Below, piece after piece: positions 12,034 to 23,014 of a stretch of DNA of 64,000 nucleotides; within the stretch, counting starts at the first letter, position 1; each line of letters starts with the position of its first letter. A program made the translations under genes and the position numbers. Origin of the DNA: Pisolithus tinctorius (lineage: Eukaryota; Basidiomycota; Agaricomycetes; Boletales; Pisolithaceae); assembly GCA_024663395.1 (NCBI GenBank), contig JANFAH010000014.1, positions 310,001 to 374,000 on the forward strand, in the 5' to 3' direction. A model generated the notes under the pieces. The model saw only the letters and a program-made list of their open reading frames with translations. It had not been told where the DNA came from and ran no database searches.

Positions 12034-12611
12034 CCCTCTTGCCGGATGAATTCGAGAAATGTTTTAATTCACCACATGGATATTTTGTGTCCCTGGCATT
12101 GTTCTCGTTCACATTCTTGCACAAGTGATATATGTATCAGTACAGATAACTGCACACGTGGTTGATTTCGGACTTTGGACTCTTACATGTGGAGGCTCTG
12201 AGACACGCACGGCGGCATGTCATATACAAGTGAGGGACAGCAAGGTGGTTACTCGCATCAGGGGTCCCACATCTAGGCTGGTAAAACAGTGGTACCCAGG
12301 TGAGTATGATAATGCACCAAGACGGCAGGTGCATGTAACACATGCACAAAACAGGGATCGACCACGTAGGAATCTAGATATCGATATCGATATCCAAGTG
12401 TTTGAGCTGTTCATGAGGTTCCATGCCTGGTCGTTCAGGTGAAGAGGATCGACGATCTTTTCCCCGTGAGTTCGTATTTCCTAATAGGGGAATACGCTGA
12501 TATAATCGTATGTTTTTCTTGCTGTTATTAGTCTACAAGTTAGTTTGTTAGTTTGTTAGCTTGCACTGCGTTCGCTGTCGACGACGACCGGCGTTGTCAG
12601 TGACTCACCCA
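12034..12611. other. Intergenic spacer between LCB2 copies 2 and 3
   Basis: 578 bases without a gene. It holds a short palindromic tandem (GATATC)3 at 12377-12394 and a run of ttagtttg repeats near 12540-12560 just upstream of copy 3. Confidence 0.5.
12377..12394. repeat. Three tandem GATATC palindromes
   Basis: Three adjacent copies of the self-complementary hexamer GATATC, in the upstream region of LCB2 copy 3. It could be a microsatellite or a clustered binding site. Confidence 0.6.
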
Positions 12612-14743
12612 ATGCCCTCGCCGATTGCCCTCAGCCCATCCTCGCCGCCTCCGTCTCTCTTCCTGAAGAAGAAGAAGTCTTCCCTTTCCCAGATTCCACC
12701 CTTCCCCACTGCAGCCTCGTATCTCTCTGCACTCCATGAAGCAGACGCACGGGCCCGCGGCCAGGTTGTCACCCCAACTTCTACTCCTCCTCTCTCTATA
12801 TCCTCTTCTCTGACCTCTGCCTCGGGTGATACTGTCCTCAACGAGCCTGACGCTGACCGCTCCGGCCTCACATACCCCCTCACAGCTCCCACCTCCGAGC
12901 AGGTCTTCACCACTGTTCATACAGAATTTGGCCATTGTGCCAACCAGGACTATCGCTGCGTTTCTCAACATGATTCTGAAAAACCAGTCGCAGAGCACAA
13001 GATCGAGGAACCCCCGTACTATATTCTGTTTACAACATACTTCAGTTACCTGCTCCTCATCATCTTCGGTCATCTCCGCGACTTCTTTGGAAAACAATTT
13101 GCAAAGTCCTACTTTACTCACTTGGTGCCGTATAACGTGTGTTTTATTCACCGCTTGTTTACTCGTGTTTTGTTGCTGATGTGTAGCAGGGATACGCACC
13201 TCTGAATTCCGACTTCGACTCGTTCTACACGCGGCGCCTCAAGCGCCGCATGGACGACTGTTTTTCTTACCCTGTGACGGGTGTCGCTGGTCGAACCATC
13301 CTGGTTTACGATCGCTACTCCGAAGACTGTAACTATACTCAGATATACCCAGGGACGAAGACCCGAGCGCTCAATATCTCATCGTATAACTACCTCGGCT
13401 TTGCTCAAACGAGCGGCGGGTGCGCTGATGCAGTCGAGGAATCCATCAAACGGTATGGCATCTCGATGTGTGGAAGTCGTCGGGAAGGGGGCACATGCGA
13501 CCTCCACCAGACCGCAGAGGCGTTGGTCGCTCGGTTCGTCGGCATGGAGGATGCACTGATCAGTTCCATGGGATTTGCGACTAACTCGACGTTCATTCCC
13601 GCTTTGGTGGGCAAGGGTTGCCTCGTCATCTCGGACGAACATAACCATGCGTCCATCCGAGTGGGTGTGAGGCAAAGTGGTGCACACGTGCGGATGTTCA
13701 AGCACAACGACATGGACAGTCTCGAGGCGCTATTGCGGGAAGTTATCAGTCAAGGTCAGCCCAGGACGCACCGACCGTGGAAGAAAATACTTGTGATTGT
13801 GGAGGGCCTGTATAGTATGGAAGGCACTATGGTCAATTTGCCAAGGGTCGTCGAACTCAAGCAAAAATATAAGGTGTGCTTACTCGGCTTCTGCCATGTG
13901 CTGATGTTGAGGAAATGTTGTTTTCAGTTTTACCTCTTCGTCGACGAGGCACACTCCATTGGAGCTCTTGGACCCCATGGCCGTGGAGTGACAGACTATT
14001 TCAATATCCCGCCTCGTTCTATCGATGTCCTGATGGGTACATTCACCAAATCCTTCGGGGCCGCCGGTGGATACATTGCCGGGTGCAAAGAACTCATCAA
14101 CAGCCTTAGGTTACGTGGCCATTCAGGACCATATGCTGAAGCGATGACACCCCCCGTTCTCATGCAGGTCGTTGCCAGCATGGCCAGCATCATGGGCGTG
14201 GCTTCTCCGACGTCCTCTAACCCGAAGGCTTCCTCGCAAGCGCTTACAGTCGCTCCACAGGCAGACGAATACATTCATCCGGGTATGGCACCCGCCTCCT
14301 CCCTTCCTACTTGGCTTTCCCTCCCCCCTTCGCTTTCTGACGGGTCTGAGGCCCGCGAGCGAATCCGTCGGCTAGCATTTAATAGTCGTTATCTCCACGC
14401 AGGTCTGAACAAGCTCGGTTTTATCACCTACGGCCATCCCTTCTCCCCTATCGTACCCCTGTTGATATTCAATCCTGGCAAGATGGCAACCTTTGCACGG
14501 ATGATGAGGGCCAGGCGGCCGACACCCATCGTTGTAGTGGTCGTGGCTTACCCCGCTACACCGCTAGTCACCAGTCGGGTCAGGTTTTGTGTCAGTGGGG
14601 CGCACACCAAGGATGACATCGACATAATTTTGAGAGCTTGTGACGAGGTGGGAGATATATTGGATTTGAAGCATGGACATGGGGAGAGGTGGCCGCTAGA
14701 AGAGATTATGAAGAGGAGTGTGGAGCTCGTCAATTCGCTCTGA
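12612..14743 (+). CDS. Serine palmitoyltransferase catalytic subunit, tandem copy 3
   Basis: Lcb2-type enzyme, third tandem copy. Exons 12612-13136, 13190-13873 and 13928-14743 give 674 aa. Its introns have standard acceptors (gcag, tttcag), unlike copies 1 and 2. The 54-bp second intron has no stop, so an unspliced frame also stays open; alignment with the other copies shows it is an intron. Seen: membrane segment near residues 136-154, SSYNYLGFAQT, VISDEHNHASIRVGVRQ, FVDEAHSIGALGP, and the PLP lysine at 444 in GTFTKSFGAAGG. Two departures stand out: CGSRREGGTCD, where copies 1 and 2 have CGTRLEGGTCD, and SGAHTKDD for SASHTKED near the C-terminus. The ATG at 12612 follows a Pro/Ser-rich leader homologous to those of the other copies. 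With its clean splice sites and codon use this could be the main housekeeping copy, which is inference only. Confidence 0.92.
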
Positions 14744-15169
14744 ACCTGTGCATTAATTTTTTTGAGTTGTGGCACTCTATTTACGCTTAGATCGTCATGA
14801 CATTTTGTTACAGCACAATGAAAGGTTAATACAATGTATACTTAAGCTACTCCTCTACTTGGCGTGTCTATGCTTCTTGGAAGGCCTGTATGGACCTTTT
14901 TTCCCTTAGTATGAGGCAGATGACTGCTCTCAGGCCAAAAAGTATGTGCGACTTCTGTACCACAGCTGGGCTTACATGTAGGGCAAAACTTGCAATGAAG
15001 TACCAGGTCGACTAAACTTCAGATTAATCCTACCTAAACAGGTATCGGCTCGGAGCCATGCTTATTTCAAGTTTGAGTACCACCTTAAATGTCGATTCAA
15101 ATCCCAAAGAATCTGTTGTGTAACTCAAAAGTATTAGATGTTTGTCAGAATTTGTGTAGCTAAATTTGG
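14744..15169. other. Convergent intergenic region, no gene
   Basis: 426 bases between the 3' ends of LCB2 copy 3 and the DNA glycosylase gene. I see only 3'-flanking sequence. Confidence 0.5.
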
Positions 15170-17202
15170 CTAGCAATTACCCGAAATGCGCCCAATGAAT
15201 GTATCAATATATCCTTCCCCTCCAACCGTGGTATCGTAATGTTCTGCTAATTCATCAACTAGGCTGATCAGATACGGAAGATTCACATCTCCGATGACAC
15301 CTTTGATCGGATACCATATTTTCTGCTCTTCATATGCCCATTTCCACTGCTGTTCCACAGTTTCCAGGTATGAGTGCACTATCCTTTGGGAGTGGATACG
15401 AACCAAACATACCAAATACCGGATGAGTTCCTTATCGCTTGGCATGACGTGCTTCCACTCCTCTTCTGCTCTGGCTTCAACCCCCGGCCCGTATGAACTG
15501 GCGCAAAAGATCCGGAAAGAATCAAAAGCATACGGGCCTACACCAGGGAAATGGGAGATTGGGGTATCAGGGTAAGAGGACCTTGTCTTCCGCTTGCATG
15601 CGGGCTTGATTGAAGTCGCCGCGCACATATCAGGGGAAGGATATGAGGAATTTATGAAGTACCGTGGCGGGTCCTCGATGTAACATCGTGAGATGTCTTT
15701 AAACCACTTGGCTCGTTTGTTGTAGAGCCCTAGGGGACGAATGAGCTCGATTAGCTCATCCAGGGGCGCTAAATGAAAATATAGGTCATTAACCGAAACA
15801 TGACATGAAGATTGAGTGGCCACCGGGCATGAGACATGGGTAGCATGTACAACCCTCTCTGCATTGGGAAGTTGACAAATACATACGTACGTACCATCTA
15901 CGAGACGCTGAGGTGTGGGCCACCGGTGCATAATCTTCCAGAAAACTGGTATAGCCATGCGACCCGTCGTAACATTGAGTAACCTGACAGCAAGTAAGAC
16001 TTTCCAAGGATCATGGCATACGGCTTCTGCGATAGAGGATAAGTGGTCCATTCAAGGCACAGTGCCGTTCGGATACGGAGTCCAACAGCGGAGTACTAGC
16101 TCACCTTGAATTAACTTCGGTTTAAGGATCTGGAGCATGACCATGAAGTCTTTTACCAAATCATCATGTTTTTCTTGCGAAGAAATGTGGAAGTCAGATA
16201 TAGAACGCTTTGTGGGATCTGACATGCGGCATGCCGGGATTTCAGTAGACGTTGGGGTTAATATTGGTAACTCAGTCAGTTTAGTATTAGTATCCACGAT
16301 GATGGTAGCTTCGGAGGTAGGGAAGGAGGTCGCAGGTCGGTATGGTACCGTGAAGTACTTGGATGTCTTTGGTGGGCCCACTGGTGTAGTAAATGTTGAG
16401 ACCGAAAGCGTGTCGTCCCGTTTAAAATGAGAGCGCGACACAAATGACCGCTGCTGTTCGCTCAAATGGCTGTCGACAACATCTCCCTGCGTTTTATCGC
16501 ATGTCCCCCGCTTTCCACGCGTTTGATTAGTGCCGCTCCTACGGCAGGTGTTAGGTGTCTTCGTGCGGCGCGTGGAGCTCCGCGTCTTGGGCTTCTGAGG
16601 GACAACAGAAACTGATTCTCCGACAGGTAACGCAGACAGCGCACTAGACCCAGGATCGTACTCCTGCATCTGTGTCCAGTCATCCAGTACATGTGTGCTG
16701 CGCGAAGGACGTTCCGGCTTCGTAATTTCTACAGCTTCCAATATCATCCGACGACTCTGTCATTTTCGTTCGAAGAGATGTGACAACGGCGTGTTAGGAT
16801 TTGGAACCAATATGCACTTACCCCACCCCGAGTCGTGGTCGTAGTGCACGCGACCGATGACGCAGGACCGGACCGACCGACTCGACTGTCCGACTGTGAC
16901 AAGGCTTTGTTGTCGAAATCCGCCTTGTTTCGACGAGAAGTTCGTCGTTTCTTGATCGCCGGAAGTGTCTCCTCCTCGACTGATGCATTATGTTCTGTCC
17001 TCTTCCGCCTGGTGCTCGCCGGTCGGAGTGACGGGTCCCTAGACTCTCTAGTGCCAGTACCAGCGGATCGAAGAGGTGTACGTGGGATGGCACTGGCAGA
17101 TGTGCTGAACGGTGTTTTTGGGGTGAATGAGAAAGACTGTCTGAGCCATTGTGAAAGTGCAGGGTCTACCGGTCTTGGAGTACTGATACAACCATCGTCC
17201 AT
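15170..17202 (-). CDS. MBD4-like HhH-GPD DNA glycosylase
   Basis: Predicted mismatch-specific thymine/uracil DNA glycosylase of base excision repair, nuclear. Exons (minus): 17202-16822, 16756-16105, 16026-15895, 15768-15413, 15349-15170, 566 aa. The first ~340 residues are Ser/Thr/Arg/Lys-rich and look disordered; I see no methyl-CpG-binding domain. The catalytic domain is C-terminal: HDPWKVLLAVRLLNVTTGRM, a helix-hairpin-helix segment and HFPGVGPYAFDSFRIFC, in which the Asp of FDS aligns with the catalytic Asp of mammalian MBD4 (GNDSYRIFC). The C-terminus continues with QWKWAYEEQ as in fungal relatives. Intron 2 was placed by the junction IQ|EAVCHDPW, which restores the family sequence. The ATG at 17202 is the first in frame; an upstream GTG-started frame is open but not needed. 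The gene is divergent from the peptidase with 131 bp between the two ATGs. MBD4-type enzymes matter where 5-methylcytosine deaminates to T. Confidence 0.87.
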
Positions 17203-17333
17203 TTCCGTCCCACTGACGGCGTGACGGAAGCTAAATCGTCCTCGCCCGGACCGTCGGATGCTGCCGGACCGGAAACTACTCCCTATTAGTTCAATCACGG
17301 CTCATCATCGAAAGACTAGTTGTAGTTAGAATT
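17203..17333. promoter_or_regulatory. Shared divergent promoter region
   Basis: Only 131 bases separate the ATG of the minus-strand glycosylase and the ATG of the plus-strand dipeptidase, so both promoters must lie here or overlap coding sequence. No TATA-like string stands out. Confidence 0.55.
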
Positions 17334-19347
17334 ATGGCCGCCCGCACAAAGTTCGTGGAATACATCGACAAAAACGCAGACAGTTTCATCGAGCGGCTGG
17401 CACAGGCAGTTAGGATTCAGAGGTAAGCCTATCACGCGCGCACTCAGTTTCATATGGCCATGCAGATGATCCATATCGTCTCTGCTGCAGCATAAGCAGC
17501 GATGCCCGCCGTCGGCAAGATGTCATCGCAATGGGAAACTGGTTGAATGATCAGCTCGTATCTCTCGGCGTGACGACGAAGCTCGTCGATCTCGGGACCC
17601 ATGTTATGCAGGGCCAGACGCTCCCTCTTCCTCCCGCAATCTTGGGAAAGTTGGGCGAAGATAAGAACAAGCGAACGATCTTAATCTACGGCCACTACGA
17701 TGTACAGCCCGTAAGTAGCCCTGCACATTTTAATTTGTCTGGAGATCCTCTTCTTTCTTCCCTCTCTCTCATCCGACTCGTCATGATGAAAGAACTCAAA
17801 AGGATATTCTGACTTGACTAGGCGCTCAAATCGGACGGCTGGAATACAGATCCATTTGAACTCGTCGTCGATAACGAAGGGGGAAAGCTGATTGGGCGCG
17901 GTGCAACAGACGACAAAGGTCCAATCATGGGTTGGCTGAACGTCATTGAGGCGCACAAAAGCCTGGGTCTCGATATGCCTGTCAACTTGCGCTTTTGCTT
18001 CGAGGGAATGGAGGAAAATGGTAGCGAAGAACTTGACGAGTGTGTTATCAGTGAAGTCGGAAAGGGGAGAGAAGGGTACTTCAGCGGTGTAGATTGCGTT
18101 TGCATCGTGAGTCTGTCTTTGGATATGCCAGTCCTTCCGGTCACCATCTCTGTTTATAGTCTGACAATTACTGGCTTAACACGCGCACTCCCGCACTAAC
18201 TTATGGCTTGCGTGGTATCGCATACTTCAGTATCAATATCACTGGGCCCGGCCAGGACCTCCACTCTGGCCTTTTCGGGCGTATGGTACACGAGCCAATG
18301 ACGGATCTCATCAAACTCATGAGCAGACTTGTGGATAATAACGGCAATATACTCATTCCCGGCGTGGATGAAATGGTCCCGCCCCCAACTCCAGAGGAGA
18401 TGTGCGTGTAATCATCTTACTCCTTTGTAGTTTACATCTCAGCGCGCTCTAGTAAGCTGTACAAGGAGATGGACTACACCACAGCGGACGTGGAAGAAGC
18501 TGCCGGCGGCCCGGTATGCATCGAGTTCTCCTCATATAGTACTCCGTGGATATGATCTCTGACTTGTGTTTTGTTTACGTAGATCGCGATCTCAGAAGAC
18601 AAAGTAACGGTTCTAATGGCACGCATGCGGAGCTCATCCCTTTCACTACATGGAATTGAAGGTGCTTTTTCGGACGTGGGTTGTAAGACTGTAATACCCT
18701 CCAAGGTCGGGGGCAAGTTTAGCATACGGTGCGTCTTCATTATATGAGGTCATTCCTGATACCTATGTCTTATCACGTCCGCGGAGTGTTGCAGGCTCGT
18801 TCCCCCTCAAACTCCGGAGAATATCATCCCGCTTGTCAAGGCATACCTTGAGTCGGAGTTCGCCAAGTTGAACAGTAAGAACAAGATGTTCGTCGAATAC
18901 TTGCATGGAGGGAAACCTTGGGTTGCGGATGTGAAGCATTGGAACTTTGAAGCTGCGAAACGAGCGATTGAGGTACATCTTCTTCCCCACTAACTGACTT
19001 GGTTTTACACGTTGTGCAGGCGATATACAACAAGACACCCGACTACACACGTGAGGGCGGATCGATCCCTGTCACGCTCACTTTCGCGGAAGCTTTGGGT
19101 GTGAATGTCCTATTATTGCCCATGGGTCGTGCCGATGATGGTGCTCAGTAAGGACGTCTGTTTGGGAGCCAGTGACGTTGTGGTTGACATGCAAACTGTA
19201 GCTCGACTAACGAGAAGTTGGATCGGTCGAACTTCATCGAAGGGGTAAGCCTTTGTTCATAGAAGGTAGGAAAGCATATTCTCATGTTAGGTTGCATAGA
19301 CGAAGGTCCTGGGTACCTATCTATACGAGGTGGCTGCTGCTGTGTGA
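17334..19347 (+). CDS. dug1: Cys-Gly/carnosine-type metallodipeptidase, M20 family
   Basis: Cytosolic di-zinc (or Mn) dipeptidase of the CNDP2/Dug1 group; in yeast Dug1 cleaves Cys-Gly during glutathione turnover. Ten exons: 17334-17422, 17491-17710, 17822-18106, 18160-18401, 18453-18513, 18583-18728, 18795-18972, 19020-19147, 19202-19244, 19300-19347; total 479 aa, the usual family length. Metal ligands are visible: [31 protein letters not shown], and the C-terminal DDGAHSTNEKLD histidine; [10 protein letters not shown] supplies the lid-domain histidine. EGGSIPVT, the substrate-binding loop, is intact. The last exon is only 16 codons and was placed because [17 protein letters not shown] restores the family C-terminus. 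Nothing suggests decay. Confidence 0.93.
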
Positions 19348-19540
19348 ATGAGAGAAGTCTTCACAAGAGTGTAACTATACTCAGCGGAGGAAAGGGTATT
19401 TGATATGTACACCGGTCTTGGGATATCTGTGCATTGCGCTGTGGAATCAACAGGATATTCACATAACTCGAAATCTCCAAAGGACGAGATAAACGGAGCC
19501 GATCCAATAGCTGGCCACTACGTGGTGACCGACATCCGAT

Positions 19541-20304
19541 TTATTTTAAGTTCCTCCCTCGTCTATCTACGCCGAAGCCTGCTCCAGGCCGATTTCCATC
19601 CTGATCAATGATTGACTGGGAAGGAGGGCCAAGTGGATCGCGCAGGACAGTGACCACAGATTGGCGTGAGACGTTGTGTCGGATATCAGCTGTCGCAGTG
19701 GGATCGCTTGACTGTACTGTTGCCACGTCCGATGCTGGTGATTGGTTTGACACCCCAAATATCCGATTTCGAGCTTCCAAGTATTGAGCCTCCCGTTGTG
19801 CGAAAGTACTTTGGGTGGGGGGTGCAGAGGAGGAGGAAAGGTTCGATGACTGGGATTGACTGGGACGTTTGAGGATGCGCATCTGGGGTATCAGTGCAGC
19901 GACGGGAGGTGCGGTGGTACCGTTCCTGGTGCCCGAGGGATTGATGATGACTTCAGGCATGGGAGCTCGGGTGTTACTATGAGCCAATAGATACACGACG
20001 TGAGCTCTCTCTCACATGCCAAGCGCCAACCCCTGCGATTGGTTCCAAGAAACAAGACTCACGCTTCACGCCACACATCGGCGTCAAAGTCGTTTTGAAC
20101 GGCTCGGACATTCATGTCCACTGTCTGTTGCGGGGCAGTTGTGGTACTGGTCTCACCACTGTGATCGCCGTCGTCGTCATCATCGTCATCATCGTCAGCG
20201 TCCCAGTCGTCTCGTATTGTCTGGATTTTTCCCCCTTCTCTACTTCTGGTAGGCAATACATATGTAGGACGCTGTGCGTTGGAGGGCGAATTTCCGGGCA
20301 GCAT
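19541..20304 (-). CDS. SUZ-domain protein (SZRD1-like)
   Basis: Small acidic-then-basic protein of 225 aa, exons 20304-20063 and 19976-19541. Residues near the end of exon 1 form a run of nine aspartates (encoded by the gtcatcatc repeat near 20165-20200), followed by the second exon with MPEVIINPSG, PQMRILKRPSQSQSS and REAQYLEARNRIFG. This ILKRP...REAxYxxARxRIF pattern is the SUZ motif, an RNA-binding element found in SZRD1 and R3H-SUZ proteins. A role in RNA binding or regulation is therefore likely, but no specific pathway can be named. The start at 20304 is the first ATG in the frame that leads into the acidic run; an upstream 5' exon cannot be excluded. Confidence 0.75.
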
Positions 20305-20845
20305 ACTCGTCGTCGAGGTCGTCGTCAGGGATGATATACCAAATATGGCAATCTTGGGCGCTAGTGTCCGTTTGTGCGGAGGCAACTCGACCAGGTTCGA
20401 GCTTGACGCACTTCCCGCCCTCGCCCCAAAAAAAGACAGACAAAACAAAAAGAATGGTCCCTCAACAACAACAGGATGTCGATCACAGGCGTCGAAAACA
20501 GACACTAGAACGGGCAAAAGTGAACCATGTACGTTATCTGTTCCGGTAACCCGCAGTCACCCGACGAACCATCGTTTCATAGCTATCGAAGCAGCTGCAG
20601 ATGCGTCTACGGTATGCGAGGCTTAAGGTAGATTACGGTTGGGTGAGTCGCTTGGACAGATAGCCCCTCAGTGTGTATGTCTCAAGACAGGGTGCTAGCA
20701 ACGACAAAGTCTGAATGAGGTGGAAAACCTCTACTTTCACCATTCACACCTTCGCACCTCACGAGTAGCACCACCACCAGCCACCGTGACGAAGCCGCAC
20801 ACGACAAATGCTGGGGATGCGAAAGAAATCTCCTCGCTCGCATCT
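20305..20845. other. Divergent intergenic region
   Basis: About 540 bases between the SUZ gene and the plus-strand Ser/Pro/Gln-rich ORF. Frames over the left part (for example 20279-20626 +) are shadows of the SUZ 5' end. It probably contains both promoters and possibly a 5' exon of the ORF to its right. Confidence 0.45.
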
Positions 20846-21919
20846 ATGCTCGTAGACGATCTCGTCACAAGTTCGCAGCCAACAGACTCATCGAGCAATC
20901 CAGACCGGGCGTTGGCACTTCAGATGTCGGAGCCGTCTATGATCGATAACATCATGGATCCTTCTCGTTCAGCTGCCATAGGTACGTTTGCGTCATCGAG
21001 TCTGCTGGTCATGCAAACGACTCGCCTAGAACAAGGTCAGCCCTTGGACACCTCATCACAGCCGTCCCAATCGCAACCCAATCCAGCTGTCGCAACACAG
21101 AGTACGAACACGAACGTGCAGATGCAGTCACTAACGCCGCAAGGAATTCAGGCAGCTTCGTCAAGCTATTCTCTTCCTATGCTTGCTCTCTCAGATCCTT
21201 CGATCTTGATCCGACTCGTGCAGTTGCAGTCACAGGCATTGGGAATGTCCCAATCGCAACCTCAACCACAGACGAAATCACCGGCAGAGGGACAGTCGTT
21301 ATTATTATCTCATCCATCTTCTGGTCCCATCTCATTAACTCCTTCCACCCAAGCTGGACAAACTCTTGCGCCGCAACTGTCCCTATTATCTTCACAACCC
21401 CCCCATTCGACTTTACAACCGTCGATATCCCTTCAGCCCCAAGCTACATTAACATCCACGCAAGCATCAACTCCAGCGTCGTCACCACCACCACCAGTCC
21501 CAGCATCCTCACAACAACAACCACAATCAAGTGCCCCAAACCCAAGCCTAACCATGACATACCCAGCTTTGTCACCCGTGCCACTGTCGCTTGCACCGTC
21601 ATCTACAACTCCAGTGCCGACGCCATCACCACCACCGCAACCCCTAACAGCAGCTACCATAGTCCCATCATCGTGCACGCCAAGCACGTCCGGACTCACA
21701 TCCACATCGACACCCCCATTAACATATGACTCTTTCTGGTCTACACACATCTCGGCAGCAGGCATGACACGCCCACTTTACCGGACTCATGCAGGTTTCT
21801 CTGCAAGTGCGAACAGCGTGGGACACGTCGCGATGTTGACTCCCGGTGGCCATACGGCGGTAATGACGCAAGAGGGAGTGTATGTAGGTGGTGCGACAGT
21901 TGGGAGGGCAGGTGTATAG
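20846..21919 (+). CDS. Ser/Pro/Thr/Gln-rich hypothetical protein
   Basis: A single open frame of about 357 codons from the ATG at 20846 (the frame is open further upstream to 20720 without an ATG). Composition is strongly biased: long stretches of S, P, T, Q and A such as SSPPPPVPASSQQQPQSSAP, with no conserved domain and no membrane segment. The last ~60 residues (from TYDSFWSTHISAAG on) are more complex and could be a short folded tail. Such proteins are often fungal transcription or scaffold factors, but nothing here proves it. Low complexity can keep a frame open by chance, so the coding call is moderate; I do not recognise it. Confidence 0.42.
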   Translation: MLVDDLVTSSQPTDSSSNPDRALALQMSEPSMIDNIMDPSRSAAIGTFASSSLLVMQTTRLEQGQPLDTSSQPSQSQPNPAVATQSTNTNVQMQSLTPQGIQAASSSYSLPMLALSDPSILIRLVQLQSQALGMSQSQPQPQTKSPAEGQSLLLSHPSSGPISLTPSTQAGQTLAPQLSLLSSQPPHSTLQPSISLQPQATLTSTQASTPASSPPPPVPASSQQQPQSSAPNPSLTMTYPALSPVPLSLAPSSTTPVPTPSPPPQPLTAATIVPSSCTPSTSGLTSTSTPPLTYDSFWSTHISAAGMTRPLYRTHAGFSASANSVGHVAMLTPGGHTAVMTQEGVYVGGATVGRAGV

Positions 21920-23014
21920 ATTTTGGGCTAAGAAAGGGCAGGGATGTAAATGGATGTATGTCTTTGGTTTCTCTCAGTCGTTTTCAGGCTTGATCAAGGT
22001 CTTATCGATGGTCGCGATTCACCAGGTGGGGTTAAACATACAATACTCACCAGCATTGTTTAATATACAAATGTTCTCTCTTGCACACGGTCCGTCCACT
22101 TGAGTGTTGGACTGGTATGTAGGGGGTGGGGAGTAATCCGCATCCTTCAACAGTTGACACTCGTCCGGAATGACCAAGTTGGTACTGCGTCCTTCGGTCG
22201 AGGTAGCAGCCTGTGGAGCGTCGTCAGTGTGTGTGGCACTACTATGATTTGAACGGTAACGTATGCACTTCCACTTTATGCTTTGGGACAGCACCGACGG
22301 TCTGTACCCGGGGCCGACAGGGGGTTTATCCTCTTCTCGATTCCTATCCGACCGTGACAGCTGAACGACCAAAGGTATGGATATGGGCGAGTATACTGCT
22401 CGATAGCGCCAGGAAATGTGACGAACATTGTGCATATTTGATGGGGAATCTGACCTGGTCCTTCAGTCATGATATGATCTTGACTTCCGCGTTGTAGAAC
22501 TGGGTAAGTGTATCGTCACCGCCACGGCAACGATACACAATAATTCCGTCCGCCGACTGAAAAGCACACCAAGCAGAAGCAGAGGCAGAACTCACAAAAA
22601 AGTGAAATGGTATATGCAACAGTAACTGTAATGTAAGTAACCGATCATATAGAGACCATATGGAGTACTACGAGGTGTGGAAAAACCTATGCTGTAGAGA
22701 GGGAAAAACGGCGAACGTAAAGGTCATGGGTAGGAGCTGAACGTCGTCACAGGCATTAGATTGGGAAAGTGAATCCGGTAGGGGTGCAAGATACGTCGAA
22801 CGAAAGGAGACTGATCCGGGGCAAGGTAGACATCAACATATAACCGTACGTGTCATGTCGCTCATGCGAAAGTATGTCAACTGGTAGACCAACTCACTCG
22901 TCCTTGGACAGTGTTCTATTTGATTATTGTCGTCGTCGTCAAGTTCACACTGCTCTTCGGAGAGCATTGAGAATGGAAAGTAAGAAAGTGATCGAAATAG
23001 GAGCGGAGAACGAC
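21920..23014. other. Intergenic region with one doubtful ORF
   Basis: About 1.1 kb. The only frame of note is the minus-strand one at 22019-22435, listed separately. The rest (22.5-23.0 kb) shows nothing beyond the 3' flank of DGK1. Confidence 0.4.
22019..22435 (-). CDS. Doubtful hypothetical ORF
   Basis: An open minus-strand frame of up to 138 codons with a Cys-containing tail (DECQLLKDADYSPPPTYQSN, then CARENICILNNAGEYC). A GT donor-like site (gtgagt near 22053) could end an exon after NNA. There is no signal peptide or known domain, and I do not recognise it. It may be one exon of a lineage-specific gene or noise. Confidence 0.22.
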   Translation of the reverse strand: MHNVRHISWRYRAVYSPISIPLVVQLSRSDRNREEDKPPVGPGYRPSVLSQSIKWKCIRYRSNHSSATHTDDAPQAATSTEGRSTNLVIPDECQLLKDADYSPPPTYQSNTQVDGPCARENICILNNAGEYCMFNPTW

